Assembly: GCF_029962835.1 (NCBI RefSeq)
Contig: NC_080588.1
Location: 13,348,001-13,412,000, forward strand
Source of the DNA: Magnolia sinica
Taxonomy: Eukaryota > Streptophyta > Magnoliopsida > Magnoliales > Magnoliaceae
Length of the DNA: 64,000 nucleotides
Direction of reading: 5' to 3'
Within the stretch, counting starts at the first letter, position 1. The number at the start of each line of letters is the position of its first letter. Under the pieces are notes generated by a model. That model saw only the letters and a list, made by a program, of their open reading frames with translations, made no database searches and was not told the origin of the DNA. Position numbers and translations under genes: made by a program. Positions 48,876-60,388 of the stretch are shown here, one piece after another.

Positions 48876-49895
48876 GAGTTGACTCGATGTGCCTTGGTGA
48901 GTTGAGCTAAGTCAATTCAAGTCCAATGTCCATTACTAGACATGGATTGAGAAAAGGAAAGAAAGAGAATGAGAGGAAGAGAAAGAAACAAAAAGGGGAG
49001 AGAGAATCAACTATGTCAAGTTACAACTAAGTTAACTTGCTGAGTCGATCCGAATCCCGTTGAGTTGAGTTGAGTCAGATTTGAGTCAAGCGTAGGTTCG
49101 TGCAAATACTAGTACAATGTCATGGGAGCATAGGATCTAAGAGAGAGGGAAGAGGAATTAGGTTCAACCCAGTTGTATTCGAGTTAGGCTAAGTTCGCAC
49201 AAAGTGCTCTAAGTCAAATCGAATTTTGCCGAATTCGGGTTAACTCAATGACATAGAATAGGTAAGTGATCCTCCCTTAAGTTTAATCATTGCTTAAATT
49301 TCATTCTCTTGAATTCCACTTTGTTATTGAATTATCCCCCTTCGATTAGGCAATTCATGATCCTGAGTCAGAGATCTTCCCTATTGTTGAATTAAGCACC
49401 TATCTACTATTTGTAATGGCCTCTATTATTTCAGGTCTAGCCCTTTTCATTTTGAACATATCATTCTTTGCTTGGGAATAGCCCATTTCCTTCATTTTTT
49501 TACGCAGGGGCTTTTCCCTTGATTTTGCATGCTTTTTTATGTGTTTTATTTCTTTGTGTCCCATTAATGATAGACTTTTGTTAGCTTCTTTAAATATGAT
49601 TTGTGATGTGTGATGTTTTCTTGAACTTATTTTATGCATCCGCACATTATGTAGTTTCTTAAATTTTGAACGTATTCTAATAAGTATATTATTCATTGCA
49701 TTGTTGATTCCTAATGAAAGTTATAATTAAGTGTACGTGCATCATGATTGTGGGTGCTTGAATATGATTTCTTGCATTGATTGATTGCATTGAAAGCATG
49801 GGATTCTTAAATATTTAATTGTCTACCTCATCATGAAATATATTATATTTGATTTACTTGGGTGGGATTATCAACTAGGGGTTCCCCTGAGTACA
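48700..49895. other. Unassigned intergenic DNA with a GA tract
   Basis: Contains (GA)n at 48839-48872 and 'gagttgagtc' words from about 48900 to 49250 like those in the hAT MITEs, but no TIRs were found. The frame at 49400-49696 is a Lys-rich artefact of AT-rich DNA. Confidence 0.5.
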
Positions 49896-51365
49896 TGTAA
49901 GAACCATATCCTAGTCCGTACCATTCCATTGGCTTCTACGGTCCTTCCAGTCGAATTTCGGCAACCTTCGCACCGTATCCGACGTTTGTGCGCGATCCTA
50001 AGCCGAGTCCCGCTTACCAAAGTCGGTTCGAATCAAAACCTGTACCTTGTAACCGCGCCGTAGCTGCGGTTCCAATGCCGCGACTCGCGCACCGAACCGA
50101 TACCCAGGCCAGGAGATGTAGGCCAGTGTTTCTTTCGAAGAAACGCCGCGCGTTGCGAATTTCAAGGGAATCTCTACGATATGTCCCATCAATCAATCAA
50201 TGTCAAGTACAACCAACTTCAAGTACAACACCCATCCCTCCTTTTCCATAAGTCAACTCTCTCTCTCCCCTCACCATTCCTCTTTAACCAAAATTTCAAC
50301 CCAACCCATACCTCTCCTTACAACCACCACTCCACCCATCCCTTCATCCATTAATTCTCCATTTCTCTTATTTCTTAAAAACTCTCTCCTAAGCAACAAC
50401 ATTCCATATGTCCAAGCTTCCCCCTCCCAAATGCCAAGTGTGGCCCACTTTCCCTACTCTCTCATCTCCCATCTCAACCATTGATCCATCATCTACCACC
50501 ATTAAAAGTGAAGATAAGGAGCCTAGAAGACCAAGGGAGCAAGAAGAAGGCTTAGAGGTGGGTGATCCTTGAGTTTCTACCATTGATTACATGATTTATG
50601 TGGGACCCAATTTGATGTATGTGTTGCAATCATATGAGGGACCAATAGTGGCGGGGTCCCTCCATCTACACCACTCATTTCTCTTTCTCTCTCTCTCTCT
50701 CTCTCACTCTCTCTCTCTCTCCTTCTTTGGTGTGATGTCTTGTGGCCACCATGTGCAAGGCGATCTTGGCCGCCCGATCGTGAGGCCCACCTTGTAGTGG
50801 GTCCGTTAGACGGCCAAGATGAAGGAAGACACAAATATCATGATGATCCAACCGGTGGGCCACGTTCATGTGGGACACACCTTGATGTGTGGGCCATGTC
50901 CACGTGGGACCCACCACAATGTGTGTATCCACGCCATTCCAGCGTCCTGGACGCTGGACAGTGGCTAACATGGAGTGTATGCACTGACGTGGGTGTGTAC
51001 TTCAAGCTAGCAAAAAAATAATAATATAAAAAGTACCTTTAGAGTAGGCCACTCATTAGGCCCCACCTTGATTTTTTATATAATCCAAGCTGTCCATTTC
51101 GTTCCCCAGCTCATTTTAGGCGTTGAGCCAAAAAATGAAGCTGATCCCTTTTCTTGGCGGGCCATACTATAGGAAACAGTGGTGTTTACCGTAGAAAACC
51201 ACCTGGATCTTTTTATTCGCTAAACACAGGCCGCATATTGGATTCATTTGGTCAGTCTCGGACCGTGGAATCCAATGGCTGGAGTGGATTTATCTGATGA
51301 GGGCCCTACAAGGGAAAAACTGTAGAATCTTGAATTTTCAAAAAATAAAAAATAAAAAACAAAAA

Positions 51366-51388
51366 CAGCAGCAGCGCTGCTGCTGCTA
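51366..51388. repeat. CAG/CTG palindrome
   Basis: (CAG)3 followed by (CTG)3 around a central GCGC makes a perfect hairpin of about 20 bp. In the sister copy at 8060-8100 the equivalent region reads 'cagcaacagcgtctgctgttg', so the palindrome is an old feature of the family. Confidence 0.7.
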
Positions 51389-51434
51389 TCAGGACGCGAC
51401 AGGCGCTGCCTGCGGTTGGCGTACGGTTGGGCTG

Positions 51435-51439
51435 GTCCT
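51435..51439. other. Target-site duplication GTCCT (left)
   Basis: Exact partner at 62434-62438. Removing the copia element plus one copy rejoins the minus-strand LTR-like element. Confidence 0.9.
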
Positions 51440-51892
51440 TGTAAGTGCTATAGTTTATATCCCTGTCTATTGTCAAATTTGTGGTGCCAAAATCACTGTT
51501 ATATATAACTTGCATAAGTGAAGCTCTCTCAAGGATCAACATTCATAAACAAGCTAAGCTCACAACAAGTAAAGCTCACAAGTACAAGGATCAATCTTGA
51601 ATGCAAGAACTGCTCACAAGACAAGACTCAAGCTGCAAGACTTCAAGAAGAGTACAAGGCAGTTTATAAAGAACTCAAGACACTTTCAAGATTGAGCTAC
51701 ATCAAGATTTCAAGATTGAACTACATCAAGATTTCAAGATTGAACTACATCAAGACTTCAAGGTCACTAATTCCTAATGTTTCAATGTCCTTACTTCATG
51801 GTTGAGGTTTGACTGACTATAGGTTGACCTTAGAAGTAGGTCATTTTGGATACATAAATCGAATGTTTATTTTACATGAGTTTGGTCTGTTC

Positions 51893-52275
51893 TTCGACTA
51901 GTCCTAGGCCTTCTTCGACTAGTCCTAGAGTTGCTTCGATCAGTCTAAGAAATTCCTCGATCAGTCGTGAGTTTGTTACAAATTTCGGATAAAATCTGTT
52001 AGGCTTCGACTAGTCCAGGAATCTGTTCGACCAGTCGAAGGAACAGTGTCGACTGCATCTTCGACCTGTCGAAAATCTTCGACTTAAAATCCAGCGATGT
52101 GTTTCAGGTTCTTCGACCAGTCGAAGGAAACCTACGACCAGTCGAAGGTGACCTACGACCAGTCGAAGGAGACCTTCGACCAGTCGTAGAACGGTCAGAG
52201 CTTATCCCGCCGGATCTTTCAAATATCTGTTATTACTTCGACTAGTCGAAGAGCTCCCTAGACCAGTCGAAGACG
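51893..52275. repeat. Palindrome cluster CTTCGACCAGTCGAAG in 5' LTR
   Basis: A dozen or more copies of the core CGAC(C/T)AGTCG, many extended to TTCGACCAGTCGAAG, lie just upstream of the TATA box. Variants include cgactagtc, cgatcagtc and cctacgaccagtcg. The 3' LTR has the equivalent cluster at 60853-61214. Confidence 0.9.
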
Positions 52276-52288
52276 CGATCTGCTCACC

Positions 52289-52296
52289 TATAAATA
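52289..52296 (+). promoter_or_regulatory. TATA box of 5' LTR
   Basis: TATAAATA directly after the palindrome cluster. It is conserved at 61229-61236 in the 3' LTR. Confidence 0.65.
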
Positions 52297-53486
52297 GTAC
52301 ATGAATCTCAGAAGAAATCATCGAATTAATTAATCTATTCAAGCCAATCTTCATCGAACTTCTGACAGATAATTTTGTGCTCCATCTAAGCTAAGTGTGC
52401 TTATTTAATATTCTCTTTCCTTAGCTTTATTTAATTGATTTTATTTCTGCTATTCCAATCTAATTTGATAAGAGGAATTGTTATTCCCTTTCTTTGGAAT
52501 CAAAATCAATTAAGGCAAGCCCTATTCCATTTAATTTAAAATCTATTAGAATTAGAACCATTGTAATTAAGTACTGGACATTGAACTTGGACATTCAATC
52601 ATCTACTCTGATTTGGTTCTACCGGGCTACTACAACGAAGGAGATAATCAGGTATTTTACATTTAATTGTAAATTCCTTTTTGTTTTGGTTTCTTTCAAG
52701 ATTTGCCAGAAAAATCTTGTTGTATTGGTTATCTGAGGAGAGCCAGGAAAACTCAGAAGTGGGATTTTTTAATTGTGTAAGCCCACAGACAAAGACACAA
52801 TTGTAAAGGTTTTGGGTGAACCTGGGAAAACCTATTTTGTTGGTGAACGCTAATATCCCCTGTGTGAGGATATTAGGAGTGGAGTAGCATTTTATGTGGC
52901 TGTTGTTTAAAAGTTGGTGAACACACAGGCGAACCACTATAATCCCTTGTGTTGTGGTTGAATGATTTATTCTTCTGATCTTTAATTATTCTTTTGTGGG
53001 ATGTATGTATGGTGGTGAATGTTGTAATCATTTAATTCAAGCATTGTGAGAATTTTGTAATAGTATAGAATTTATTTTCTACTATTCCTTTATCGGCTTG
53101 ATATTCAATTTCTTTTAAAAGTTGTTCCAGCAAGGTTGCCTTGCCATTTTTATGGTGTATGGCTGTCCCTAGAACAATACATTTATTATTACAATTTATT
53201 TTAATTCAGTTTGTATTTATTTATGTATTCCTCTTCGATTTGAGATTTGATACAAAGATCTTTCTAGAAATAAGGTTGTCCTAACATAAACTCTGGTTTT
53301 TGATGTAAGGTTGTCCTTAGAACAACATTTGTATCAACCTCTCAAGATCTGAATTTTGAGGTTATTTTACTTTCTTGCATTGTTACTTATTTTGGCTATC
53401 ATATTCTTTTTAATTTCGTTGTTATAAGTTTTATTTGGCATTGTCCTATTCACCCCCTCTAGGACATATAGCTAGGCCTTTTCAAG

Positions 53487-53499
53487 TGGTATCAAAGCC
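53487..53499 (+). other. Primer binding site, initiator Met-tRNA type
   Basis: TGGTATCAAAGCC starts 2 bp after the LTR end. Plant elements use TGGTATCAGAGC, complementary to the 3' end of initiator tRNA-Met; one base differs. Confidence 0.8.
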
Positions 53500-53558
53500 T
53501 AATAGCTCGTTTTTATTCTTGGATTTAATTCCTGAGCTAACGATTTAAGCTATTTAAG

Positions 53559-54836
53559 ATGTCAAATTTTGATAGCCTTTCAGTCACAAGGCCTCCACCC
53601 TTTGATGGCTCCAACTATGCCTATTGGAAAGCCAGAATGAGGATCTTCCTCAAATCAATGGATGAAAATGTGTGGCAAGCTAGAATGACTGAATGGAATC
53701 CTCCTATCATGGAAGTTACTGGGGTTGATGGTTCAAAATCTACGAAAGTCACACCATATTACCAATGGACCACTCTTCAGAAAAGTGAGAGTAGTGCAAA
53801 TGCTAAAGCACTAAATGCAATTACTTGCGCACTATCACCGGATGAGTTCAAAAGAATCATTTCCTGTGATACTGCAAAGCAAGCTTGGGATATATTAGAA
53901 ATGACACACGAGGGTACTACAATTGTAAAAAAATCTAAAGTCCAACTCCTCACAACCAGATTTGAAGAAATTCATATAGAGGAAAATGAAATGTTTATGG
54001 ACTTTTACACTAGATTGAATGACATTGTAAACTCAATGTGGGGTCTTGGCGATAAAATCCTAGAAAGTAAAGTGTGTGCAAAAATATTACGCTCACTTCC
54101 TGAACGGTTCAATTCTAAAGTAACCGCGATCCAGGAACTTCGTGATACGGATAATATGAGGGTAGAAGAACTAGTTGGTTCATTACAAACCTGCGAGTTA
54201 AACTTTAAAGCTCCTAAAGGTAAATCTATCGCACTAAAATCTTCTAAATGTAATTCAGAAGAAAATTCTGATTCAGAAGATGATATGGCTCTTTTAGCTA
54301 AGAAATTTTATAAGATTTTCAAAAGCAAGAAAAAGGTTGATTTTCAAAAATCAAATGATAAAAAGAAGTTTAGACCCAAATCTCGAAAATCTTTGAAAGA
54401 TAGTCAATGTTACAACTGTCAAGAATATGGGCACTTAGCAAATAGATGTCCTAAAAGGGACAAACCCAAGAAGAAGGGTATGTTGGCTACATGGGATGAA
54501 TCATCTGATTTTGAAGGTTCTTCTGAATCAGAAGATTCTGAAATTGAGTCGGGCAATGAGGTTAAAGCTCTTATGACTCTAGCCAAATTCACATTTTCAG
54601 ATAATGACTCAATAAGTGAAGAAAATCTGAGTAGTGAATGTGAAAATGAAGATGATCTTCAAGACGCTTATAATGCCCTATATAAGGAAAGTTGTAAAAT
54701 TGCTGTCAAACTTAAACTTCAAAAAGAAAAGTTTTCTAAACTCAAAATTTTTTTTGAATCACTTATCTTAGAAAAATCACAAATTTCATATTATTTTGAA
54801 AAATTAAAATGCGATTGGATTTCAAAAACTCCCTAA
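53559..54836 (+). pseudogene. Copia gag, truncated by frame change
   Basis: 425 codons from ATG. The N terminus has the copia gag signature RPPPFDGSNYAYWKARMRIF (residues 10-30), then the gag core with AWDILEMTHEGT and ILRSLPERFNSKVTAIQELR (about 110-215). A CCHC zinc knuckle CYNCQEYGHLANRC lies at about residues 285-298, followed by an acidic Ser/Glu region and a coiled-coil-like tail. It then stops; homologous sequence continues in other frames to about 54960, so the gag-pol junction is broken. Gag binds genomic RNA and forms the particle. Confidence 0.85.
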
Positions 54837-54982
54837 TTATTGATTTAAAATCTGAAATTGAGAAACTTAAAACTAAAGTATCTTCTCTTCTGAGTCTAAA
54901 GGACACATGGAAATATGCCCAAGGTGATCCAAAGTTAGAAAAACTGTTATCCGGATAAAGAAAATGTGGCGATCGATCCGGG

Positions 54983-57900
54983 TTGGGCTATGATAAAAAT
55001 CTACCTCCTAAACAAAAGTATACACCTTCTATGTTTGTTAAAGGAGAGTCCTCAAACTCAAAAGGGAAAAGTACTTATCAAGATTTTTCTAGAAATTCAA
55101 AAACTTTTCAAAAACCTAGAAGCAGCCATGTCAACTTTAATCAGAAACGAAATCCACTAGCTGAAAAGATAGTTGATTTACTCAAGGAGCTCTTAAAATC
55201 TAACTCTATAGGTCATTCCTATAAATATACACAAAAGAAGACCAACTATGTTCCTAAACCCAAAACAGTTATGAAATGGGTTCCTAAAGTTACCTGCTTG
55301 GTTGCTCACACTGCTTTCAAAGCAACAAGTCATTCAAAGTGGTACCTAGACAGTGGATGCTCCAGGCATATGACAGGTGACAAAGCTTTATTCATGGATC
55401 TGAAAGATATGACTGATGGTTCAGTCACATTTGGTGATGGTAACAACTGCAAGATTATAGGCCAAGGTATGGTTCAACTTTTTAATCTTCCTGTGTTTAA
55501 AAATGTTTTATATGTTGAAGGCTTAAAACATAACTTGCTTAGTATATCTCAAATATGTGATAATAACCATAGTGTTCAGTTTTCTAATCAAAGCTGTGAG
55601 ATACTAAATAATAAGGGTTCTGTAATATTAACTGGACGTAGAACGTCTGAAAATTGCTATCTTATTAGCGAATCCAGCTCATCTAATCAAACATGTTACA
55701 TGGTCCATACAGACGAGATTGATTTATGGCACAAACGTCTTGGACATGTACATTATCGAAATTTATATAGATTGAGCAGACGAGAACTTATAAGAGGTTT
55801 ACCTAAACTTCAGAAATTAGATAAAATATGTGGTGAGTGTCAGATAGGCAAATAAACAAAGAACTCACACAAAAAGGTGAATTCAAATACCACATCAAGA
55901 CCACTCGAACTTCTCCACATGGATCTGATAGGACCTACCAGAACAGAAAGTCGTGGTGGGAAAAAGTATATCTTGGTAATAGTTGATGACTTTACCAGAT
56001 TCACTTGGGTAGTCTTCTTAAGGGATAAATCTGAAACCCTTGAAAAAGTAAGAAAAGTTTTCAAAAGGATTCAAATTGAAAAATCTTCTCAAATCAGTAA
56101 AATTCGTAGTGATCATGGATCTGAATTTGAGAATAGCAATTTTGAGAAGTTCTGTACTGACCAAGGAATATTACATGAATTCTCTGCTCCCAAAACTCCA
56201 CAATAAAATGGAATTGTAGAAAGAAAGAATAGGGTGCTTCAAGAAATGGCTAATGTCATGTTGAATTGCATGAAGCTCTCTAAAAATCTTTGGGCTGAAG
56301 CAGTCAACACAGCTTGCTATATTATTAACCGAGTCTACACTAGCAAACATAATAATAAAACGGCTTACGAATTGTGGTTCAATAAAAAGCCTACTGTTAA
56401 ATACTTTTGAGTTTTTGGCAGCAAGTGCTATATTTTATGTGATCGTGAAAATTTAGAAAAATTCGATACGAAGAGTGATGAAGGTATTTTTCTAGGATAT
56501 TCCTTAAACAGTCGAGCTTATAGGGTTCTGAACAAAAGGACTGGTGTGATTCAAGAATCCATTAATGTTGTCATTGATGATCACTTAAACACGCCAATTT
56601 CTAATTCAGATAATGATGAAGTACTAATCATTGATAAACCTGATACTTCATCGAATCAGACTGATTCTGAGTTGAGGACTGTTAAAGATCATCCAACCAC
56701 ACAAATTCTTAGAAACCCTCTCACCGGTGTTCGCACCAGTAGACAACTTGAGGATATATGTAATTATGTATGTTTTACATCCCAAATAGAACCATCTAAC
56801 GTAAAAGAAGCTCTTGCTGATGAGAACTGGATTGCTGCGATGCAAGAAGAACTCAACCAATTCGTAAGAAATGATGTTTGGTATCTCGTACCAAGACCTA
56901 AAGATAAACACATCATTGGAACAAAATGGATTTTCAAAAATAAGTATGACGAGTGTGGAATATAATTAGAAACAAGGCTAGACTAGTGGTACAAGGTTAT
57001 ACTCAAATTGAAGGGATTGATTTCGATGAAACTTTTGCACCGGTAGCACGTCTTGAATCTATCAGACTATTTATATCCATTGCATGTTTTAGAAAGATAA
57101 AGATCTATCAGATGGATGTGAAAAGTGCTTTTCTAAATGGTGATTTACATGAAGAAGTCTATGTTGAACAGCCAATGGGTTTTGAAGATTCCAAAAATAC
57201 TGATTATGTGTATCGGCTTAAAAAGGCACTTTATGGATTAAAACAAGCACCTAGGGCATGGTATGAGAAACTAACGAAATTTCTTTTAAGTCATAATTTT
57301 CAAATGGGATCTGTTGATAAAACTCTATTTATTAAAAAACATAATGATCATATCTTAATGGTGCAGATTTATGTTGATGATATCATTTATGGATCAACTT
57401 GTACTGACTTGACTACTGAATTTGCAGATTTGATGAAATCACAGTTCGAAATGAGCATGGTTGGGGAATTGACTTATTTTCTTGGATTGCAAGTAAAGCA
57501 ACAACCTGAAGGAATATTCATTTCTCAATCTAAGTATGCGTTGAATCTAATCAAGAGATTTGGATTTGAGAATGGTAAGAATTTCGATACTCCTATGAGT
57601 ACTACCCTGAAACTCTCAAAAGACTCTAATGGTAAAAATGTTGATTCAAAACTTTATCGGAGTATGATTGGTAGTTTGTTATATTTAACTGCTAGTAGAC
57701 TTGATATTTCTCTAAGTGTTGGTATTTGCGCAAGATATCAATCTGATCCAAAAGAATCTCACTTGATTGCTGTCAAGCGAATTATTAGATATGTCGCAAG
57801 TACTGTAAATCTCGGTCTCTGGTATCCTCATGAGACTAGTGTCCAATTAGCTGGGTACTCGGATGCTGACTGGGCTGGTAATCTAGATGATAGAAGTCAA

Positions 57901-58312
57901 CCAGTGGTGGTTCTTTTTACATTCGAAATTGTCTAGTTTCCTGGTTTAGTAAGAAACAAAATTCTATATCACTTTCAACAGCTGAGCTGAGTATATCGCA
58001 GCTGGTAATGCATGTACACAGCTTGTTTGGATGCAACGAATGCTAAGTGATTATGGAGTTAAACAGGATTCTATGTTATTATATTGTGATAATTCCAGTG
58101 CGATAAATATTTTAAAAAATTCTATTCAGAATTCTCGTACTAAGCACATTGACATTAGATTTCATTATATAAGGGAATTAGTAGAAGAAAAAGTTATATC
58201 TCTAGAATATATTCCTACTGAAGATCAACGTGCTGACATTTTCACAAAACCTCTCGATAAAAGTAGGTTCAAAAAGATGAAATTTGATCTTGGCATGTGC
58301 ATTTTAAAATGA
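54983..58312 (+). pseudogene. Copia pol: protease, integrase, RT, RNase H (several breaks)
   Basis: Protease: WYLDSGCSRHMTG (about 55340). GAG-pre-integrase: LWHKRLGHVHYRNL (55725). Integrase DDE core: HMDLIGP (55917), IRSDHGSEFEN (56104), then NGIVERKN (56210). RT: IGTKWIFKNK (56920), [17 protein letters not shown] (57115), [13 protein letters not shown] and catalytic YVDD (57370). RNase [11 protein letters not shown] (57855), HIDIRFHYIRELVEE (58150) and ADIFTKPL (58235). Breaks are in-frame stops at 55854 (TAA), 56204 (CAA to TAA) and 56408 (CGA to TGA), and frame changes near 56955, 57895 and 57985. It cannot make a full polyprotein. Confidence 0.9.
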
Positions 58313-58404
58313 TTATTTATGCCTACTTGTATTAAAGTGTATATATTTGCTAGATTGAATTCCAATTTTTGTATAATTTGCAAGAAATATGAATTTTTGG
58401 GCAT

Positions 58405-58470
58405 TCTTCGACCAGTCGTGAGTATACACGACCAGTCGTCCTACGACCGGTCGTAGATACCCACGACCAG
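58405..58470. repeat. CGACCAGTCG palindromes between pol and the extra ORF
   Basis: Five copies in about 65 bp (cttcgaccagtcgtg, cacgaccagtcgtc, ctacgaccggtcgtag, cacgaccagtcgtag, and a partial cgacttgtcg at 58552). The same word is concentrated in the LTRs, here in the leader of the extra ORF. Confidence 0.85.
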
Positions 58471-58768
58471 TCGTAGAACTCGGAAATCACTAAAAATTGG
58501 AGATTTTTGCTTTCTTCCTCATTTCGGTTTTCTTCTCTAAGGAGCCGTGCTTCGACTTGTCGAACCCATCTTTCTTGTTCTTCAAGGTTAGTGTTCCAAA
58601 TCACTTTTTTCTTACAGATTTGTGTCTAGATTGTTTTCTTTTCAAGCTTTAAGCTTTCTATTTTGAATTTCATTGAGATTTGGGGTTTGGATTTTGAAAA
58701 ATCTGTTTTGAGTAAACCTACTTCTCAATCCTTTGCAACTTCTTAATTCCTTGATATCCTTGTTGTAA

Positions 58769-59908
58769 ATGGCTTCTAGAGGTAGAAAAACTACTTCCTG
58801 TGGTCCTTCTTCTTCCTCCAGATCGACCGTTATCTCTAAACGTCATCTTCTTGTTTCCAATGATGATTCATCATATGTTAGGGACATTAGATTACGTAAT
58901 GTTATTGTTGAACATCCTGTTGATGTTAATCATATTGCACCTTTTGACATCCTTCCTATGCTTGAAGCTGTAGGTTGGGTTAACTTATTACATTGGGGTG
59001 GTCCTGCATACCGGTCCATTGCCCAATCCATGTTTACATGTATTAGTGGTTTCTCACAGGATAATTTAACTTTTAAAATATCTACTAGAGAAGGGCCTTA
59101 TGACGTTGATCGTCATTTAATTTCAGCCCTTATGGACATTCCTGTGAATGATGAGGGTATTCCTATCCATAACTTAACTGATAAACCCTCAATGTCTAAA
59201 AAACGCATGCTCACTAGAGACTTGTGCAACATGGATGTTCAATGGACTCAAAAAGGGAATGCGTTTCCCGCAAGGTATTTCTTACCCAAGTACAAAATTC
59301 TCCACAAAATCTTTGTGTCTAATCTGTATCCTCGTTCGGGTAATAAATCTGACTTAACTTCATTTATGGTTCGTGTTATCCATGCTATTTCCAATGGTAC
59401 TCAGATTTGTTTACCATCCTTAATCTGTCATTTCATTCTTCAGTTTAGACTCCATCCTGGTCATAGTGACATTCCTTTTGCCTATTTAATGACTGTATTG
59501 GCTACTCATATGTTAATCGATATGCCAGTTGATGAGGCACCTATCCATCATCTGATCTTCAACAATACTAATATCAATAAGATGAAACTGGATCTACTTC
59601 CTGAACAAGGTGGTGGTGGTCGTGGTGGTCATGAAGAAGCTGGTGATGATATTAATATGGATGACATTTTTGAGGAACTGGATTTTGACTCAACAAATGA
59701 TCCAGATTTTGAACCATCTGATGTTGATGCTCGTCTGAGTGCATTAAAGGATAAAGTTGAGAATATAAATGTAAAGTTGGAAAACATGTCTGTTGCTCAT
59801 GATTTACAATTCAAGTACATACGCAAATATCTTAGGCGATTGAACAAAGGCATGCACCAACTTGATCCCTCTATTCCTGCTCCGTCATCTGGTTCTGGTT
59901 CTGACTAG
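58769..59908 (+). CDS. Intact extra ('envelope-like') ORF of Sirevirus-type copia
   Basis: 379 codons, ATG to TAG, no break. Residues 1-30 are Ser/Arg-rich (MASRGRKTTSCGPSSSSRST). Residues 45-275 form a globular region resembling the 'putative plant transposon protein' sequences found in many plant elements (WGGPAYRSIAQSMF; ARYFLPKYKILHKIFVSNLY; TSFMVRVIHAISNGTQICLP). Two weakly hydrophobic stretches (about 220-250) are not clear membrane spans, and no signal peptide is visible. Residues 286-320 are Gly-rich then acidic, 325-360 a short coiled coil, and the tail Ser/Gly-rich. Position matches the env-like ORF of SIRE1 relatives; its role is unknown. No gag-pol homology. Confidence 0.75.
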   Translation: MASRGRKTTSCGPSSSSRSTVISKRHLLVSNDDSSYVRDIRLRNVIVEHPVDVNHIAPFDILPMLEAVGWVNLLHWGGPAYRSIAQSMFTCISGFSQDNLTFKISTREGPYDVDRHLISALMDIPVNDEGIPIHNLTDKPSMSKKRMLTRDLCNMDVQWTQKGNAFPARYFLPKYKILHKIFVSNLYPRSGNKSDLTSFMVRVIHAISNGTQICLPSLICHFILQFRLHPGHSDIPFAYLMTVLATHMLIDMPVDEAPIHHLIFNNTNINKMKLDLLPEQGGGGRGGHEEAGDDINMDDIFEELDFDSTNDPDFEPSDVDARLSALKDKVENINVKLENMSVAHDLQFKYIRKYLRRLNKGMHQLDPSIPAPSSGSGSD

Positions 59909-60388
59909 TTTATATGAGACTTCTGGTCTGTAATATCTTTATAACTTAGCACTTGGTTGACTGATTTTGAGTTGGATACTATCTATGTTTTATGCTGGAT
60001 ATTTATTCTATGTGAAGCTATGCTGAGTATCTCTATCACTGTTTTGCTATACTCTCATAACTCCTCATGTTTACTCTCATATATCCCTTTATTTAGTTCT
60101 CCTTTGTCATATTGTGACAAAAAGGGAGAGAATGGTTTGTTCTTATAATGATGTGATTGTGAGAGGAGTAGCATTGGTTATGTTACTCAGGGGGATTATG
60201 TTTGAACTGTGAGTATGTTTGAACTAAATGAAACTGGTTGAATGTTGAATATTGAATATTGATTTGCAGGTAGTCAGTTTATATGATCTGGTTCATAACT
60301 CTTTAACCAGTTGTTTTACTTTATGTTTATCTTGGTTATGTGTTTTGTCACTAATGTGTTTTGTCACTAATTTGATAAAGGGGGAGAT
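59909..60388 (+). other. 3' untranslated internal region with several polypurine tracts
   Basis: Purine runs 'caaaaagggagag' (60118-60130), 'cagggggatta' (60188-60198) and 'aaagggggagat' (60377-60388, touching the LTR) occur in sequence. Sireviruses are known for multiplied polypurine tracts. The last is the probable plus-strand primer. Confidence 0.7.
60377..60388 (+). other. Main polypurine tract
   Basis: AAAGGGGGAGAT immediately before the TG of the 3' LTR. Confidence 0.8.

Larger units (their letters stand above)
49896..51439 (-). mobile_element. 3' part of long non-coding LTR-like element, minus strand, split by copia
   Basis: Starts TGTAAGAACC; its reverse complement ends GG(T/A)TCTTACA like the elements ending at 9561 and 13339. 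The following 'gtaccattccattggcttc' and 'gaatttcggcaacc' are the inverted 3'-terminal block. It continues at 62439 beyond the copia insertion; the break point corresponds to about 8040 in the complete copy. CT-rich tracts lie at 50686-50722 and a CAG/CTG palindrome at 51366-51388. Confidence 0.7.
51440..53484 (+). mobile_element. 5' LTR of Sirevirus-like copia
   Basis: TGTAAGTGCTATAG...CCTTTTCA, 2045 bp. U3 holds the CGACCAGTCG palindrome cluster (51893-52275), followed by TATAAATA at 52289. The stretch 51640-51760 has three to four repeats of 'atcaagatttcaagattga'. The region after the TATA box contains the transcription start, R and U5. Confidence 0.9.

Noticed and set aside
49400..49696. 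98-codon Lys-rich minus-strand frame
   Set aside because: Composition of AT-rich DNA; no recognisable domain or promoter context.
52599..52937. Minus-strand frame in the copia LTR, also near 61693-61878
   Set aside because: Present in both LTRs only because the LTRs are duplicates; no domain, and it differs by frame-breaking changes.
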